A stretch of 64,000 nucleotides of DNA from Blasia pusilla (GCA_050084515.1 CM114275.1:15934001-15998000); one strand, 5' to 3'. Positions 45,801 through 59,425 are shown, counted from the stretch's first letter. Notes: a model not told the origin generated them from the letters alone. Made by a program: numbers and translations.

Positions 45801-47822
45801 GTGTATGGTGAGGCCCCTAACGGACCGGAACTACCAATGCTTAAGAGGCCCCTTGGGACCTATTGTTACTAAATGTAACAAAAACCTCTCTTGATTGTGT
45901 CACATAGGATTTCCATGTAGAATTCAGTGGAGTTTGAGAGACTTAGTTTCCATACAAAACTAATCCCCGAGATGGTTGCCAAAGCTTGTTAGGACTTGAG
46001 AGATCTATCATGATGAAATTTTGAGCTCCTCCAGTGCCTTGATAAACTCGTCAAGCAATCTATTGACCATTAATACTTCCATAAGAAGGCTCCTCATAAA
46101 TTTCCTCTCTGTCTAATGATTAGCCTACTTTATAAAACAAATATCTCTATCTTGGTTTAGCTTATGATGTTACAATAAAAATAAATACTTGGATAGGAAT
46201 GCCTAGTGGTAGGGCATTCTCCGCCTATGAGAAGTGAATTGGGTTAATCTCATAAACTGAAATTTCCTAAGAACATATGGAAAGGTAGAACTATTTTTTA
46301 CGGCTTCCACATACACTCCCCTTTTTTTCACTATCCATCTAAGCTATCCGCGCACTGATTTTATAAAAAAAAATTTGAGTAGTATTATAAATTTTTAAGA
46401 TACAGATTATTTCAAGAGGAAACCTACATTTTACAAAGACGCCTGAAAAACATGGAAAGAAGAAAACTATTTTCAAGTTGTTGCCGTCACTCTATTGTAA
46501 AATTATCCCCATTTATTTACTACACAATACGTAAATTAAATATTTTCCCTCCACCTCGGTTTCCACAAGTCAACGCGTTTCCTTACCTCCACCGTCGTTT
46601 CCACACGTCAACGCCTTGCCGTCGTGAAATCCGGAGAACATGAGAGGTGGACCGTGTGCCCTTTTACACGCTGGATCCTTGGCTCGGTAATCGACTGAAC
46701 TGTGTCAAGGCGTACATCGATATGGTAATCTACGGTGGATGTTTGAAATAAACTTTGCATGTAATATTAGGTTTTCGATATTCCACCGGACTGGCTTATT
46801 ATTACTGTGATGATACTCGAAGGTTTGTTCCCTCCTTGGGGAGAATCGTTTTATTTTATATATTTATTTATCCGTTGCCTTCCGCCAACCGCGTGCATAC
46901 GTGGCGCGCTTGGGAGCTCCCAACTTCCATGGCAATGCACGTGAGGGGAATATCGCATATTGTTGGAGGGACTAGGATGTTCTGAACACGATTGCAGGTG
47001 TCGTAACGGCGGTCGTCATCGCCAGGATCGCCTCACCACGGTATCCTCGCGAGCAATTATTTACTTCTTCTACCACAGTATCACAAGTCGACCACGGTTG
47101 AAAGTGATCGCAGTTGCCGGTTTGGGCGTCAGGGATCGCGGGAAGAGGAATCTCCGCCGGCGACTGTAGACGCTAGCTCATGAGTGAAGGTCGCTCGCTC
47201 CGTACGTTGCGCGCGTCCGTTGCAAGTGCGAACGAAAGGGTGTCTCCTCACAAGTCCCCACCTTGTGATCGTCTCGTCGTCATGTCCATCGCGTGCCGAT
47301 GAATCTGACGCACGCGGATGGCGACTGGTATGCCTTCTGAATCCGCTGCCAGGTGGGGGGACGTACGGACGGACACACAACGAACGCATGTATGTTGCGT
47401 GCAATGCTCGGCAAGAACCGGCATGCTTTGTTAAAGCAGCCGGTTGAGAAGGAGCGATATCCGGTTCAAATCTGAAAGTTTTGGAAAATTACCGACGAGA
47501 AAAGTGAATCTTCTTTCCTAAATTTTAAAAAACCGGCTAGAGTGGAGAAATTGCCGACTACCTTGAGAGTTTTCTCGGTAAGCTACCCGTATGCATAAAA
47601 ATCCTTGCCGAGCACTGGTTGCGTGGCGACCACCCTCCATCCTCAAAAAGTTACGTGGACTGGCTCTCAAGTCCCCACCTTCGTGGGACTCTTTGGCGTA
47701 GTTCCACGACTTTCCAAAGAGTCACAGGAAGGAAGGACGGGCTTTTTCGGGGATTCGTTGGGTGAGGACTGTCGTGGCATGACAAATATACAAAAAAGGG
47801 GGTTTAATGCTCGTACGCATCA
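42828..47822. other. No gene seen
   Basis: 42828-43960 is GC-richer and lies upstream of the GT47 gene. 44200-46650 is AT-rich. 46560-46625 holds an imperfect duplication of about 35 bp containing GTTTCCACA and GTCAACGC. No frame is recognisable as a gene. Confidence 0.5.
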
Positions 47823-47884
47823 ACCCGGGTTTTTTTTATATATATATATATATATATATATCCATTTTATCATAAACCCGGGTT
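47823..47884. repeat. (TA)n microsatellite between inverted ACCCGGGTTT arms
   Basis: ACCCGGGTTT at 47823-47832 and its reverse complement at 47875-47884 flank a T-run and a (TA)12-like tract. Confidence 0.7.
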
Positions 47885-50192
47885 AGTTTAAGTCCGATGC
47901 ACGGATTTAAACTTGCCGGTGTGACATGAAATTTTAATTCCTGGAAATAACAGTTATGGTCCCTACATGTTATGGGCCATTTATTCGTATGTATTAATTT
48001 TTTTTCTCTTTGAAATGATAGTATACTAATTTATAATCACATTTTCTTATTCATTCATTTTTCTTCATTCAATTTAATTTTTTTCGTGTGAACATGTATC
48101 AATACAAAAAAATCCCTAGAAGGAGAGGTGTCGAGAAGAGAGGAAGATGTAAACTCATCTTTTGTTCATAGTATAGATTTCACATAATTATTTTTTGAAC
48201 ATCTTTTAAATTATTTTAATGATTCTATGATTTAGAAAGTGAATAATTCTATTTAAAATGCCATAAATTTTATCCATATTATTATTGGAGCACTCTCCAA
48301 TAATAATAGGGATAAAAGATTCCATGCATCCAAGGATGTTGGGATTAATGTAAAAATATTGTTTATGGTTTAATTGACTTTCTTTCAAATTCTTCTCAAT
48401 TAATTTAAATGAATTTGAATGATCATATAAGTTGATAGATTGAACGACCTCTTGATTTTAGACCATCTCTCTTCTTGATCTAGGGTCGAGAGGGCCACAT
48501 GTCTAAAGTAAAGAGAGCATTCTCTAGTAATCACATGGATCATAGAAATCGATTGAAATGGGGTAATACTTTGTAAGATAAAATAAAATGGAGTTCCAAT
48601 ATGCCCCAATAGGAAGAGATCTTGGATACGAGCTAGGTTGGTGGATGTGGGAAACCAAGCCGAGAGAAATGTACTATGAAAAAATTGGGCACATTTTTCC
48701 AGGGTGTCACACCAAGTAGAGTTGGGGTTAAATTTGATAACCAAAGACTCAATTAAGTAATCTCATACCAAAGCATGTTTGAAACTTCATCACATGTTAG
48801 AATAAGAAATAGATGAGGCCTTCCCTATTTACATACCATGGCATTTAAATCTTTCAGGTGTCGCCTATGCCAAACACGGCTACTTGGAATTTGGGGTTTG
48901 AAGGTAGTTTGAATGAAGCTTATCTTTCTTGAATATTTCTAAATCCTTATTAATCACAAAATTCCTTTTGTTGAGCATACTATACTTAATGCATTAAGAG
49001 TGGATAAGGCTTGTATAAAGAGAATGCACTAAATAATTTTCTAGATATATCAATTTCGCATACATTATGCAAATGTTGACTTGCTTGTGAAACATCCACG
49101 ATGAAAGGGAAACAAGAATGGAAAATTTTTGGTTTCTATAGTCAATCTTACATCCAATAAAATCCCAAAATATCTATATGCGGTCTCTCATTACAAGATA
49201 TACTTGCATGTAAAGAAATACTGCCATTGTAAAAAAATGTCAATAGATTTTCTTCTCTACATAGGAAGAGAGTAGGCCACATCTTGAAGAATGTTCAAAT
49301 GAGGATAATAAGAGTTGCGATTCATGTTATGAGTAACCCATTCCTTATCTTGAGATGAATTGATGATATTATGAACTTAGGTTTGAGGAAGTACAACTAG
49401 TCCAAAAGAAGGACTTAATAATTCAATATATGTTTTACAATATTTATATAAGTGACTGATTTGAAAATTAATGGACGGTCATTAGAATATAGCGGATTAA
49501 GAGAATTATGCATCCAATTTTAGCTACACTACTACTAAGGTTAAACACGATGAAAAAAGAATATAATAGGGAAGATGTTGGAAGCTGCAAATGGAGATGC
49601 TTCAAACTTAGTAGAGCCCTCATACAAGAGGGAGTCATATATTCATTTAAATGTGTATGGGGCTCATTTGCAATACACATATCATACCCATAGTACAATC
49701 CTTATTATAGTATCATGTATTCCCTAGGGAATCAATTGCATAAACCATAGAGTATGGGTAGGTGAGTATGAGTTTCAAGTCTAGATATTCAATTTGTGAC
49801 TGCAGATTAGATTAAAGAACATGACCACAATATCCAAAAGAAAATTTAAAATAGTGTGGAGTAATGTGTATATTGCCACCTCTTGAGATGAAAATCATAA
49901 AATGACCAATCAAAGCATTTTTTTTCTATATTTGAGCCTTGCCAACATATCGGTTGTCATGCATATAAATCTAATACCCATCTAATTAAGGATCCTACAA
50001 CAATCTATTTAACTATATATGAACGATAGAGAAACACCCCAATATAAATTTGAGAATGACTACCAGCACTAAAATATGATTTAGATGTCATAAGAATACA
50101 CAAAACTCTATGAGGTATGGTCTCTGTATAACATCCTTGCTCATCGTAAACTCAAGGGAATCCAATCATCACACAAGCCTACTACTCTTATG
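47885..50192. other. No gene seen; one small perfect palindrome
   Basis: AT-rich DNA. At 48277-48308 a 14-bp stem (TATTATTATTGGAG) with the loop CACT is perfect. No coding signal. Confidence 0.55.
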
Positions 50193-50493
50193 CAAGATTG
50201 CACATGGACAAAGTGTATGTCCAGTAACTTATGTCTGTCCTAAGAATGAACATGTCCGTGCAGGCCGGGTACCCCCAACCCGCACTTCAGGCCCATCCCT
50301 GAGCCCGCCGAGCTTGCCGCATAGACCCGGACAAGCCGAACCCGCACCCGTGTTGTAGCCCGTGCAGAACCCATGGCAGGCTGGCAGGGCGGACTGGGCC
50401 CTAATTGGGTGGGCTCAAGCCGGCGTGGGCCCTGAGCCCTGATCCGTCATGTTCGCGGTCATGTCCAAACTTGTTTGTTTCTGTGAAACCCTG
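50193..50493. mobile_element. hAT-like MITE, copy 2, with perfect 8-bp target duplication
   Basis: The left end is CAAGATTGCACATGGAC. The right end, reverse-complemented, starts CAGGGTTTCACAG. The flanking 8-mers CTCTTATG (50185-50192 and 50494-50501) are identical. The interior is GC-rich and non-coding. Confidence 0.85.
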
Positions 50494-50501
50494 CTCTTAT
50501 G

Positions 50502-51178
50502 TATTTATGGATCTAAACATAACCCTCAATCCTAATGAGTCTCTCAAGGGTCATATCCTACCCTCAAGAAATCCCAGAGTACTTTTTTGTACGCAAATCA
50601 CCTCCCACTTGCAAGTCATTGCCAATCTCGAGTACAAAGTGTATTCACTCCCTATAAGCCTACACATGGTCCTCTCCCAAGGCACCAAATGTGTGAAGGG
50701 GAGAGAAGGTCCTCTCACAAGATGAAACTCCCTCTAATGGCCAAGTCACCTTAACCTCCTACTAGCCCAAGTGATGATATGCAAAGCTAAGGCACAATGT
50801 AGTGCCACATGATAGTACGAAAGGGGCATCCATTAAAGGATCCGGACTACCACCTCATACAAAGGGAATGCTAACCTATTCATCTATGTCACCATATGAC
50901 CTTTCAAAATACGGACACAAAGCTAAGGAAAATTTTTAAGCCCTACATACTATTTAACCCTAACTTCCACCCACTATGACAAACTACTCAAAATTGGAAA
51001 TTAAACCTAATTACGATTCCCAAAAGATTTTTTACAACATTGACATTTAATGAGTAGAAATAGCTAAAGTCTATATATGATCTATAAGAATATGCCCTTA
51101 AGATTGACGTTATGTAGAGATTTTAATCCAACCCTCAAAAAAATATACATATTAATCCAAGCTAATGGTATTTCTAGT
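50502..51178. other. No gene seen
   Basis: No coding signal or recognised repeat. Confidence 0.5.
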
Positions 51179-51800
<622 letters not shown>

Positions 51801-52197
51801 TATATCTCAACATCATATTCATAGAGTGTTTCAATAAGGAGTTACGACATATGTCATAGAATTTTATTTTTTTAAAAGGGATCTCCATAAGGACATTTTT
51901 CAGGGTTTCATCATAAGGAAATATATTTACTCTGTCCAATATTAATTTTTAATAAGAGAAAAATATTTATAATCTTTAAAGGCTATTGTTGTAACTTGTG
52001 ACAAGTAGAAAATAAAGTCATAGAGACCTATTTAAGATGCCCTTATAATTCCATTTAACAATCTCTTTATGGATATTCCAATTGAACGTATATGAGATTA
52101 TAAGTACAAGTCTGAAGTAAGAAATAATAAGTTTCAAACTTATTCACTTATAAAAAGTATATAGAATTAAGGTTATTATCATGATCGATGGTACATC

Positions 52198-52426
52198 CAA
52201 ATGTTGCACGAAATCGAACACGCCCAATGGGTACCCGAGGCTGTAACGTTGGCTTCATGCGGACTACAAAATGATTGCGGGTTGGACGAGCCTGGGTATA
52301 CGTTATGGGCTCGAGTGGGAACCTCGAGTACCCAGGCCCGCACGAAGATATTTATCCTAGGGACAGACATAAGTCTGCGGACATAGACATCTCTGCGGAC
52401 ACCGAATTTGTCCGTGTGTAACCTTG
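52198..52426. mobile_element. hAT-like MITE, copy 3
   Basis: The left end is CAAATGTTGCACGAAA. The right end, reverse-complemented, is CAAGGTTACACACGGACAAA. Flanks show only a partial 8-bp match around TACAT. It directly adjoins the start of retrotransposon copy C. Confidence 0.65.
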
Positions 52427-53239
52427 CTACATGTTACAGGTTAGTCACTGCTTTTAGGATAGATCGGTGAGCTCTAGTAGAGTGCCTTTGTGATCAGTGG
52501 AGGACAGGCTCAGTAGGTCGAGGATGACCTACTGAGGCCTGAGAGAGGAGGTTTCCCCTTCGTTTCGGCTCATTTGGAACCATATTGAGGAACTTACTAT
52601 TTTAGGTAAGTACCATTTTGAGTATATGATTGACTTTATATTTTTAGTAAGTGGCCATTGTCCTCCTACATCAGGTCAAGAGCCAAGGAGGTGACTTAGG
52701 AGTGAGGAGGCTATGCCGTCGAGTGTCGCACCCCATTCTCGAGTGTCGTGCCGTTTGTAGTGGTTCCGTGCCGCCAATGCCGCACCGGACCGTTGGACCT
52801 GCACCGCACATCGAGGAGGTTTGAGCAGCGTCAGTACAAGAGGAGTACGACTTGCTGATTGGAGGAGTTTTCTCCACGACCGATTTGGGGTCGAGATTTT
52901 CTATTGCCGAGGAGTGACATCGACATTATTGTCAGGTTACCCATTCTGGTCCCTTACCCTGCACGTGTGAGGGATTTCCGGGTATTGGGAAGTTATTTGG
53001 GATATTGGGTTTCATGCTGATGCTAGGAGCATTGATGATGTATGGGTTCAGGGGACATAGTCATGTGTGGGATGTCCAAAGTTGAGGATGGTTTGTCGAT
53101 GAGATGATAGATCACTTGATTTGCCGCACCACGTTGCTTATTACCGCACACCACACGTCTCAATGAGAGAGTGTAGATTGAGTGTTGCATGTATAGTTTG
53201 AGTGATTGAGGGATTACTCGAGAGATTGAGAGTGATCGT

Positions 53240-54510
53240 GTGAGAGGGTCAGGAGGGCCATCACGGCGTCCTTTCAGGATTTTGAGAGGCGAGGTAGTGG
53301 ACCTGAGAGTAGCTCTAGAGGGTTTACCCGGAGTGGTGCGAGGTTTCGAGGGTCTCCACGTGAGAGACCACCTCGATCTTCTTCTGTGTCGTCTTCAGAA
53401 GAGGAGGAGTGTGTTAGTGATCCACCGTACACATTGAGTGGTCCTACCAGTTGGGCGTACGAGCTTGATGACCCGGGTAGAGGACCGCGTAGGTTTTCGG
53501 GTGATGTAGGCACTATAGAGCTACACGACTTCATTGCGGAGTTTAGGAGTTGGTATGACTCACAGCGGGCTAGAAACTCTAGAGAGTTCAAACCGTTTAC
53601 AGCATGGAACGGTATATTCGAGCATTTAGAGGGGGCGCCCATGGACGATTACCATGAGTTCTCCCACAGATATGCCTAGGAGATTAAGGCATGGCGACTC
53701 TACTATGACCCACACTAAGTGTCATGGAAGGAGCCGTTCCCGTATGAGGAGGAGGTGTCAAGAGAGGCTACTTCCTCTTCCACTAGTGATGTTTTAGGAG
53801 GGGTCACTCGCACTAGATCTGTTGCACCGTCTAGTTAGGTTCGTCCCAGGTTCAACCACGTGGTTGAGTTCTTTGTTGAGTTGAGGGTGAGCTACTAGGG
53901 GGTACAAACGGAGAAGTTGCGGAGCATCCATGACTTCCAGAGCTGCCCAGGTGAGAGTTTGCGTGAGGCTTACACTCGCTTGCACCGGTTGATCAACGTC
54001 ACTTAGGGGGTGACAGAGGCTCAGGCTATCCAATCATGGTACGCGATGTTGGACCGGACCCTGCAAACACACATGCGGGAGGGAGTGCTTCTTATGAACA
54101 CCTCCCCTACGTTGAGAGATGTTTTTAGGATTGTCAAGAACATTGAGCGGAACATGGCGGAGGAGAGCGTAGCCACCATGGGTTCTGGGCGAGAGCAGTC
54201 ACGATTGTCTGCACCACCAGTGCAGCAACGTGGACTCTGAGATAGGTCGACTGTGGCACCACGAGCTCAGGGAGGATACCGGGAGGCCGTGCAACAGAGA
54301 CTTGCGCCTTCATATACGGCTCAGTAGTAGCCACCTACAATTACTTGTTGGTCATGTGGTGGAGCCCATCATCAGCGTGATTGCACTTGTCAGGTCATGG
54401 ACATGTGCCTCAACATGGAGGAGGAGATGGTGATGCACCAAGAGGTTATCAGTGTGACTATTGTCAAAGGTATGGTCATACACGCGCCAGGTGTTTCAAT
54501 TTACATCCAA
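53240..54510 (+). pseudogene. Gag, broken (copy C)
   Basis: Several frames together give a Ty3-type Gag. An acidic/serine region (SSSEEEECVSDPPY) and a capsid-like part come first (FIAEFRSWYDSQ; later GVTEAQAIQSWYAML). Then come two CCHC zinc knuckles: CWSCGGAHHQRDC at 54346-54384 and CDYCQRYGHTRARC at 54453-54494. The knuckles lie in different frames, so at least one frameshift separates them. Gag would form the particle that packages element RNA. Copy B lacks this region entirely. Confidence 0.75.
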
Positions 54511-54923
54511 TGTAACGGCCGGACCGGCCAGAGAGGGCACCAGAGCGAGTAGCCGGTCCGGATGGATTAGATCGTGCACCTGGTGGTCATGTTGGGGGAC
54601 TAGGAGCTGGAGCTGCCCGACATGATGGTGGAGCTGCCCGTGGAGGAGGTAGAGTCCCACCACATAGACGCGTTGAGGGAGATGCCAGGCGTGAGGCTGG
54701 GATGGCTGCTCAGATACAACATCTATGGGAGCATATTTCCGCTATGGCATTGAGGTTACCGGATGCCGGATCCGAGGCATCGACATGATATGGAGCATCC
54801 AGAGATATAGAGGATCTTGGTTGGATGTGCGGGGTTGCCCAGATGGAGGTCGCCGCAGTTTTTACGCGTAGAGAAGCCGTACAATTGGATCCACAATGAG
54901 GGGAAGCCAGGAAATAGACCAGG

Positions 54924-55086
54924 CTTCCTTAGTCTTTCACGTTGATCGAGGCAATGAGGACCCCATCGATGGGTCCTGATCAGAGTTCCTGGAGAGTTGG
55001 TGATATTTTTGGTGTGTAGGCATGGAGGGTGATGGAAGAAGTGAGTGCGACGAATCCTATTGCTGATGCTCAGGAGGGGCATGTGT
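54924..55086 (+). other. Segment found inverted in copy B
   Basis: Matches 22016-22177 on the same strand. It holds the dyad around CCCCATCGATGGG. Here it lies between Gag and protease in the normal direction. Confidence 0.75.
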
Positions 55087-55249
55087 CGAGCACGTTGCTG
55101 GGGGCGGCCATCGTTGTGTACCGTGCTCCTTTATTTTCTGCTTCCAATGTTATGACGTTGGGAGGTACGCCCGCTAAGGTTTTTTTGGCTGGCCACTACG
55201 CTATGTGAGCATGGAGTTGGAGTTCCTGTATCACGTTTAGAGGTGATTG

Positions 55250-55750
55250 CAGAGGAGATGATGGACCTGCCCTTGGAGCTGATGCTCGCGCCATCCACCT
55301 TAGATTCATGGCAGGCTGCGATTGCTAGGATGGCGGAGATGCCCGCTAGACTCGAGATAGAGCGTGCCATGGCTTCTCTCGATGTTGTTTTGTTAGATAA
55401 CCGGGGAGAAGTCTTCTAGTTGGTGAGTCCAGAAGGTAGAGCTTTTAGTCCGCAACGTGTCTTGTTGAATTCAGGAGCGCAACCCTTGATGTTGGGGAAG
55501 CGTCATTCAAAGGGTTGGGCTTGATGAGAGCCGATGTGGAGCGTTGTCCATTTTGGGTATAGACATCCTTGGGTGGAGCGAGTACCACACAGTATATCAC
55601 CCAACATGAGGTTGTGGTGAGGATTCGCTCGAGACATCCTACAGATGAGTCCGTGGTGCAAGCCAAGGCGATAATGACTGATGCAAAGTCCTACCACGTC
55701 TTGGTTGGTGGAGCAATGTTATATCCGATGGGTTTTTCCCTAGATTATTA
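55250..55750 (+). pseudogene. Retropepsin-like protease, broken (copy C)
   Basis: The reading LLNSGAQPLMLGK at 55462 onward matches the retropepsin active-site loop, but the catalytic D is N (AAT). The pattern continues with GLGLMRADVERCPFWV, a stop, TSLGGAS and SYHVLVGGAMLYPMGFSLDY, which is the usual flap-to-end order. A dead protease domain. Confidence 0.7.
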
Positions 55751-56099
55751 GGAGGATTCAGTGTCCTATAGAACAGGATGGCATTTAGGTGATGGGCCCC
55801 TTAGCTATTTACCCGTTCGATTCACAGGTGCAGTGATCGACCGGCGGCCAGAAGGGATGGCGACCTTAGCAGCATTTAGAAATGCCATCATTTGGCCTAG
55901 TGATTTGATTGAGGGACATGTCTATGCAGAGGATACTCCCGTTCCTGACATTGCTATGCAGAGGAGTGTCATGATAGCCGCATCAGTCCGTGGAGGAGAG
56001 GTGCCGCCTTGGGGCTCCACTGAGGAGCTTCGACGCTAAGCCAGTGAGCATGTGCAAACCGCGTGGAGTGAGACATTTGCACTAGAGTGTGATGGGTCA

Positions 56100-57110
56100 A
56101 AGGAACCCCAGGTAGGCAAGAGTGCTGCTATGACCCCTTTGGACACCACCCCGATAGTGTGCTGCATCCCAAAGGAGGTATTTGGGTGTTGGATCCGTTC
56201 GGAGGGATCAGCACTGAGTTAGTTGTTTTTTTGCACGCTCAAGTGCATGTGCAGCAGTACCTATATGTGGAGATTGAAGCGCGCTTCACTTCACCATGTG
56301 GCGCTGTTACGCCTCTGTTTTCTTGACTTATTTTCTACTTCCACCATTCAGGGTTATCAGAGTTCCCTACCGAGGGACATTTCATTTTTGGGGGCGCAGA
56401 ACTTGGAGCGGGTAGGGACCATAGACTTGGTCATTGCTGGTTGGCCGTGTCAGGGCCAATCAAGTGTTGGACGAGGTAGCGGGTTAGCTGACACTCGGGC
56501 CAGGTTGTTTTGGAAGATGATGCGGATCTTGCGACATTTACAGGAGCGTCAACCTCGTTCTCCAACATACATTTTGGAGAATGTGCCAATTTTGGGCGAT
56601 TCGAGGTCCCGCGTGGTGACGAGTGCACATCAGGTGCGCGCATGGATTGGCTCGGCAGTGTTGTTAGATGCAGTGAGTGTAGGACCTAGAGCATACTGCC
56701 CGCGTCTTTGGTGGACCAACTTGGTACCACATGAGGTATTGCGGAGGGCTTATGCGAGAGTGGAGCGCCCCTCCGACTTTTTGGTGGATTCTATATTGGA
56801 TTTGGGCCGTCAATCACAGGCAGTGAGGCACGATGATCGACTGCCGTTGATTGTGGTCAACAGGATTGGCATACCACGAGCATCCTTTCCCACATTGGTG
56901 AGTTTTTCCGCTTCCTATGCATTCAAGGAGGCTCGACCTGGCTTGGTTTGAGGTGACCAGGTATAGAGGTTGGTGGAGCCCAACGCCGATGAGCGAGAGC
57001 AAGCGATGGGATTCCCCACATGAGTGCCAATTGTACCATCACTATCAGAGGCATCACGACATCATGTCTTGGGTCAGGAGATAGACCTGAACTGCTTGAC
57101 ATGGATTTGG
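56100..57110 (+). pseudogene. Dnmt3-like cytosine-C5 methyltransferase, broken (copy C)
   Basis: The same enzyme as in copy B. The motif I region (LDPFGGIST) is damaged and followed by frameshifts. The 56223-56951 frame then shows GTIDLVIAGWPCQGQSSVGR (motif IV), TYILENVPILG (VI) and PRLWWTNLVP (VIII). After two stops, EREQAMGFPT (IX) and VLGQEIDLNCL (X) follow. Its position between protease and reverse transcriptase confirms the domain order seen in copy B, so the methyltransferase is a regular part of the family. Confidence 0.88.
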
Positions 57111-57952
57111 CAACTGGACGGATAGGCGGATGTGTAGAGATTATTGACCTATCAATCGGCAGACAAATTCCAATAAGTATGCCATGCCCACCCCTGAGGA
57201 GATCTTTGATGCGGTTGGATATGCAAAGGTCTTCAGTTCATTGGATTTGCGAGTCGGATACCATCAGCTGCCTATCAGATTGGAGGACAGGCAGAAGATG
57301 GCATTTTGGGGCATCGATCCTCACGGGAAGGATTTCTTGTACCATTGGGCGGTTCTTACTATTTAGGTTAAGGAACACCCCGGCTCAGTTTCAGAGGGTC
57401 ATGGATAGGATCTTGGCATGTGTGGATTTTGCTGGGTGTTATATTGATGACATCGTAGTCTTGAGCGCCACGGTTGAGGAGCATGAGCGACATCTAGAGG
57501 AGGTTTTTTGACGATTGCAGTTACATGGGGTGAAACTATATCCAGTCAAGTGCAAGTTATTCTTCAACCAGATTGAGTACCTGGGTCATACGATATATCC
57601 AGGGGGGTTTGGTGTGCAGCAGACGAAGGTAGAGGCTATTTCACGCATTCCACGCCCTATAGATGTGAGTCGAGTTCGTGCATTCATGGGATTGGCGAAC
57701 TTCAATCGACGGTACGTCAAGGGTTTTAGCTCGATTGCAAAGCCGCTGACCTTGCTGACCAAGGTGGATCAGGAGTGGCACTGGGGGGATGAGCAGGAGA
57801 GAGCATTTTAGATGCTCAAGGACAGATTGACACCCATATTGAGGAGAACAATCACGCGGCGTCCTTTCCAGTTGCATATTGATTGGAGCATGTTGGGGCT
57901 TGGACCTGTGCTCACCCAACATGACGATGATGGTAGAGAGTTTGTGGTGGCT
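57111..57952 (+). pseudogene. Reverse transcriptase and start of RNase H, broken (copy C)
   Basis: Starts abruptly within the domain. The end of the methyltransferase (NCLTWI) runs directly into the RT motif normally preceded by about 470 bp in copy B. FSSLDLRVGYHQLPI and the active-site CYIDDIVV are present, then YLGHTIYPGG, RVRAFMGLANFNRRYVKGF and the RNase H start LHIDWSMLGLG. At about 57952 the frame is replaced by LTR-like sequence. Confidence 0.85.
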
Positions 57953-58204
57953 TGCCTTGTGTGTGTAACCCAAGCCTCTCATTAGGAGAGTGGGTTTGGT
58001 TTGACATTGAGAGAGACATGTGAGAGTGCACACATGTGAGAACTATGGTGTTGTGAGAGAGATTGGATCTTATTTTATTGGAGATATTTTGGTACTTCTT
58101 GTCTCGTTGTTTGGATGCCATGAGTTAGCATGGGATTGTGCGTGTTTGTGTGTGTGTTCAGTGGTAGCGATGTATGTTATGTAGCGATGTGTATGCGCAC
58201 GACA
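57953..58204 (+). repeat. LTR-like end of copy C
   Basis: From CTTGTGTGTGTAACC to ATGCGCACGACA, about 80% like 3626-3861 by eye. It abuts RNase H, so integrase, PHD and the polypurine tract were deleted. Confidence 0.65.
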
Positions 58205-59057
58205 TGTTGCTTTCTACACTTTCTAGTTGAAAAGTAAGTCCGATAATATAAAAAATGGAAATTACATTCATTTTACATGAACAAAGGAGACATGGAATTG
58301 AACAAAAGGTTGAACTTTCATAATTGAATTTTAAGGGAAAAAATAAGTAAAAAGAAGATGTGTATGAGAGTGTCTTTGTGAAAACAAATATATGACAACA
58401 ATATAGATTAAGTTTAACTTCTCTTACCCAATACCTTCTAAAGAAAAAAAAATTAGTCTTACTTTAGTTGGTGCATGGTTGTGCAATGATTGGATATCAA
58501 GACACATACTTTGAAGTGTTTCCTCACACTCTTAGGAGAAAAAAAGTTGGGGATATGAACATGTCAAAAGAACTCAAAACCTAGCATTGCCTAGAGTAAG
58601 AAAAATATCAAAGTAGGTTTGAAAATTACTTTATCCAAATATTAAGGAATAATATATGCATAAGATAGTATACTATAATGGTTATAGCAAAAAGTGCATC
58701 ATATGGCCTCTTGTTTTATGTCATATATACTCATAATATCATGGGAGTTGATCAATCTTGCCTTTAATGTATGTATGTCAAAATATTTTTGCAATAGATC
58801 TCCATGATGTAAGTGTCAATAGAAATTCTTCATAAACCATGATTAAAGGGGATAAGAAATATCCTCAAATAATACAGGGGATATAATTTAATTCTTTCCA
58901 TTTCCAAATGAAAAAATGACTTCTACTTGAGGAAGATTATGTTTATTTTGAATATATTCAAATTTTTGGGTTGGATTTATTGATATATGTCCAAACTCAA
59001 GATAAGTCTTATATTTTAGTATGATGAAATGTGTAGGTTTAGGTGACTTGTGTGCAT
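58205..59057. other. No gene seen
   Basis: AT-rich DNA without coding signal. Confidence 0.55.
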
Positions 59058-59425
59058 CATGGTTGCACGGAAATGGACAGGTCCGTCCATGGATGGACAT
59101 GCCCAAAGGGCCCCATGTCAGATTTTTTCCAGTACCCCAATGGCCCCGGCGGGAACAGGTGTGGGCTGAGATTAAGGGAGGCAGGTTGGAATTGGACCGC
59201 ACCGGCCCGCATCCTAAAAAAATTGACCCATCCTACACAGGCCTATCGTGGGCTAATTTAGGCTTAGGGTACGTCGATGCAGGCTACAAATTAAATGGGC
59301 AACAGGTGCTTAGAGTGGATGCGGGTTGGCCAAACTCGGGTGTACGTTGTGGGCAGGGCAGGCTCGGGTGTGGATCGTGGGTACTGACTGTCCACACACA
59401 CAGACTTTGTCCATGTGCAACCTTG
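59058..59425. mobile_element. hAT-like MITE, copy 4, with perfect 8-bp target duplication
   Basis: The left end is CATGGTTGCACGGAAA. The right end, reverse-complemented, is CAAGGTTGCACATGGACAAA. The flanking 8-mers GTGTGCAT (59050-59057 and 59426-59433) are identical. The interior is GC-rich and non-coding. Confidence 0.88.

Larger units (their letters stand above)
52445..58204 (+). mobile_element. Copy C of the methyltransferase/PHD-type Ty3/gypsy retrotransposon
   Basis: The best copy for the 5' half: an LTR-like start (to about 52670, ending CTCCTACA), leader, Gag with two zinc knuckles, retropepsin, methyltransferase, reverse transcriptase and the beginning of RNase H. Integrase and PHD are missing, because RNase H stops at about 57952 and LTR-like sequence follows at once. 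A possible primer-binding site follows the LTR-like start (TCAGGTCAAGAGCC), but it is only loosely like the usual plant initiator-Met site. Many stops make it dead. Confidence 0.85.

Noticed and set aside
52660-52690. Primer-binding site of copy C
   Set aside because: TCAGGTCAAGAGCC only loosely resembles the usual initiator-Met site; not listed as a feature.
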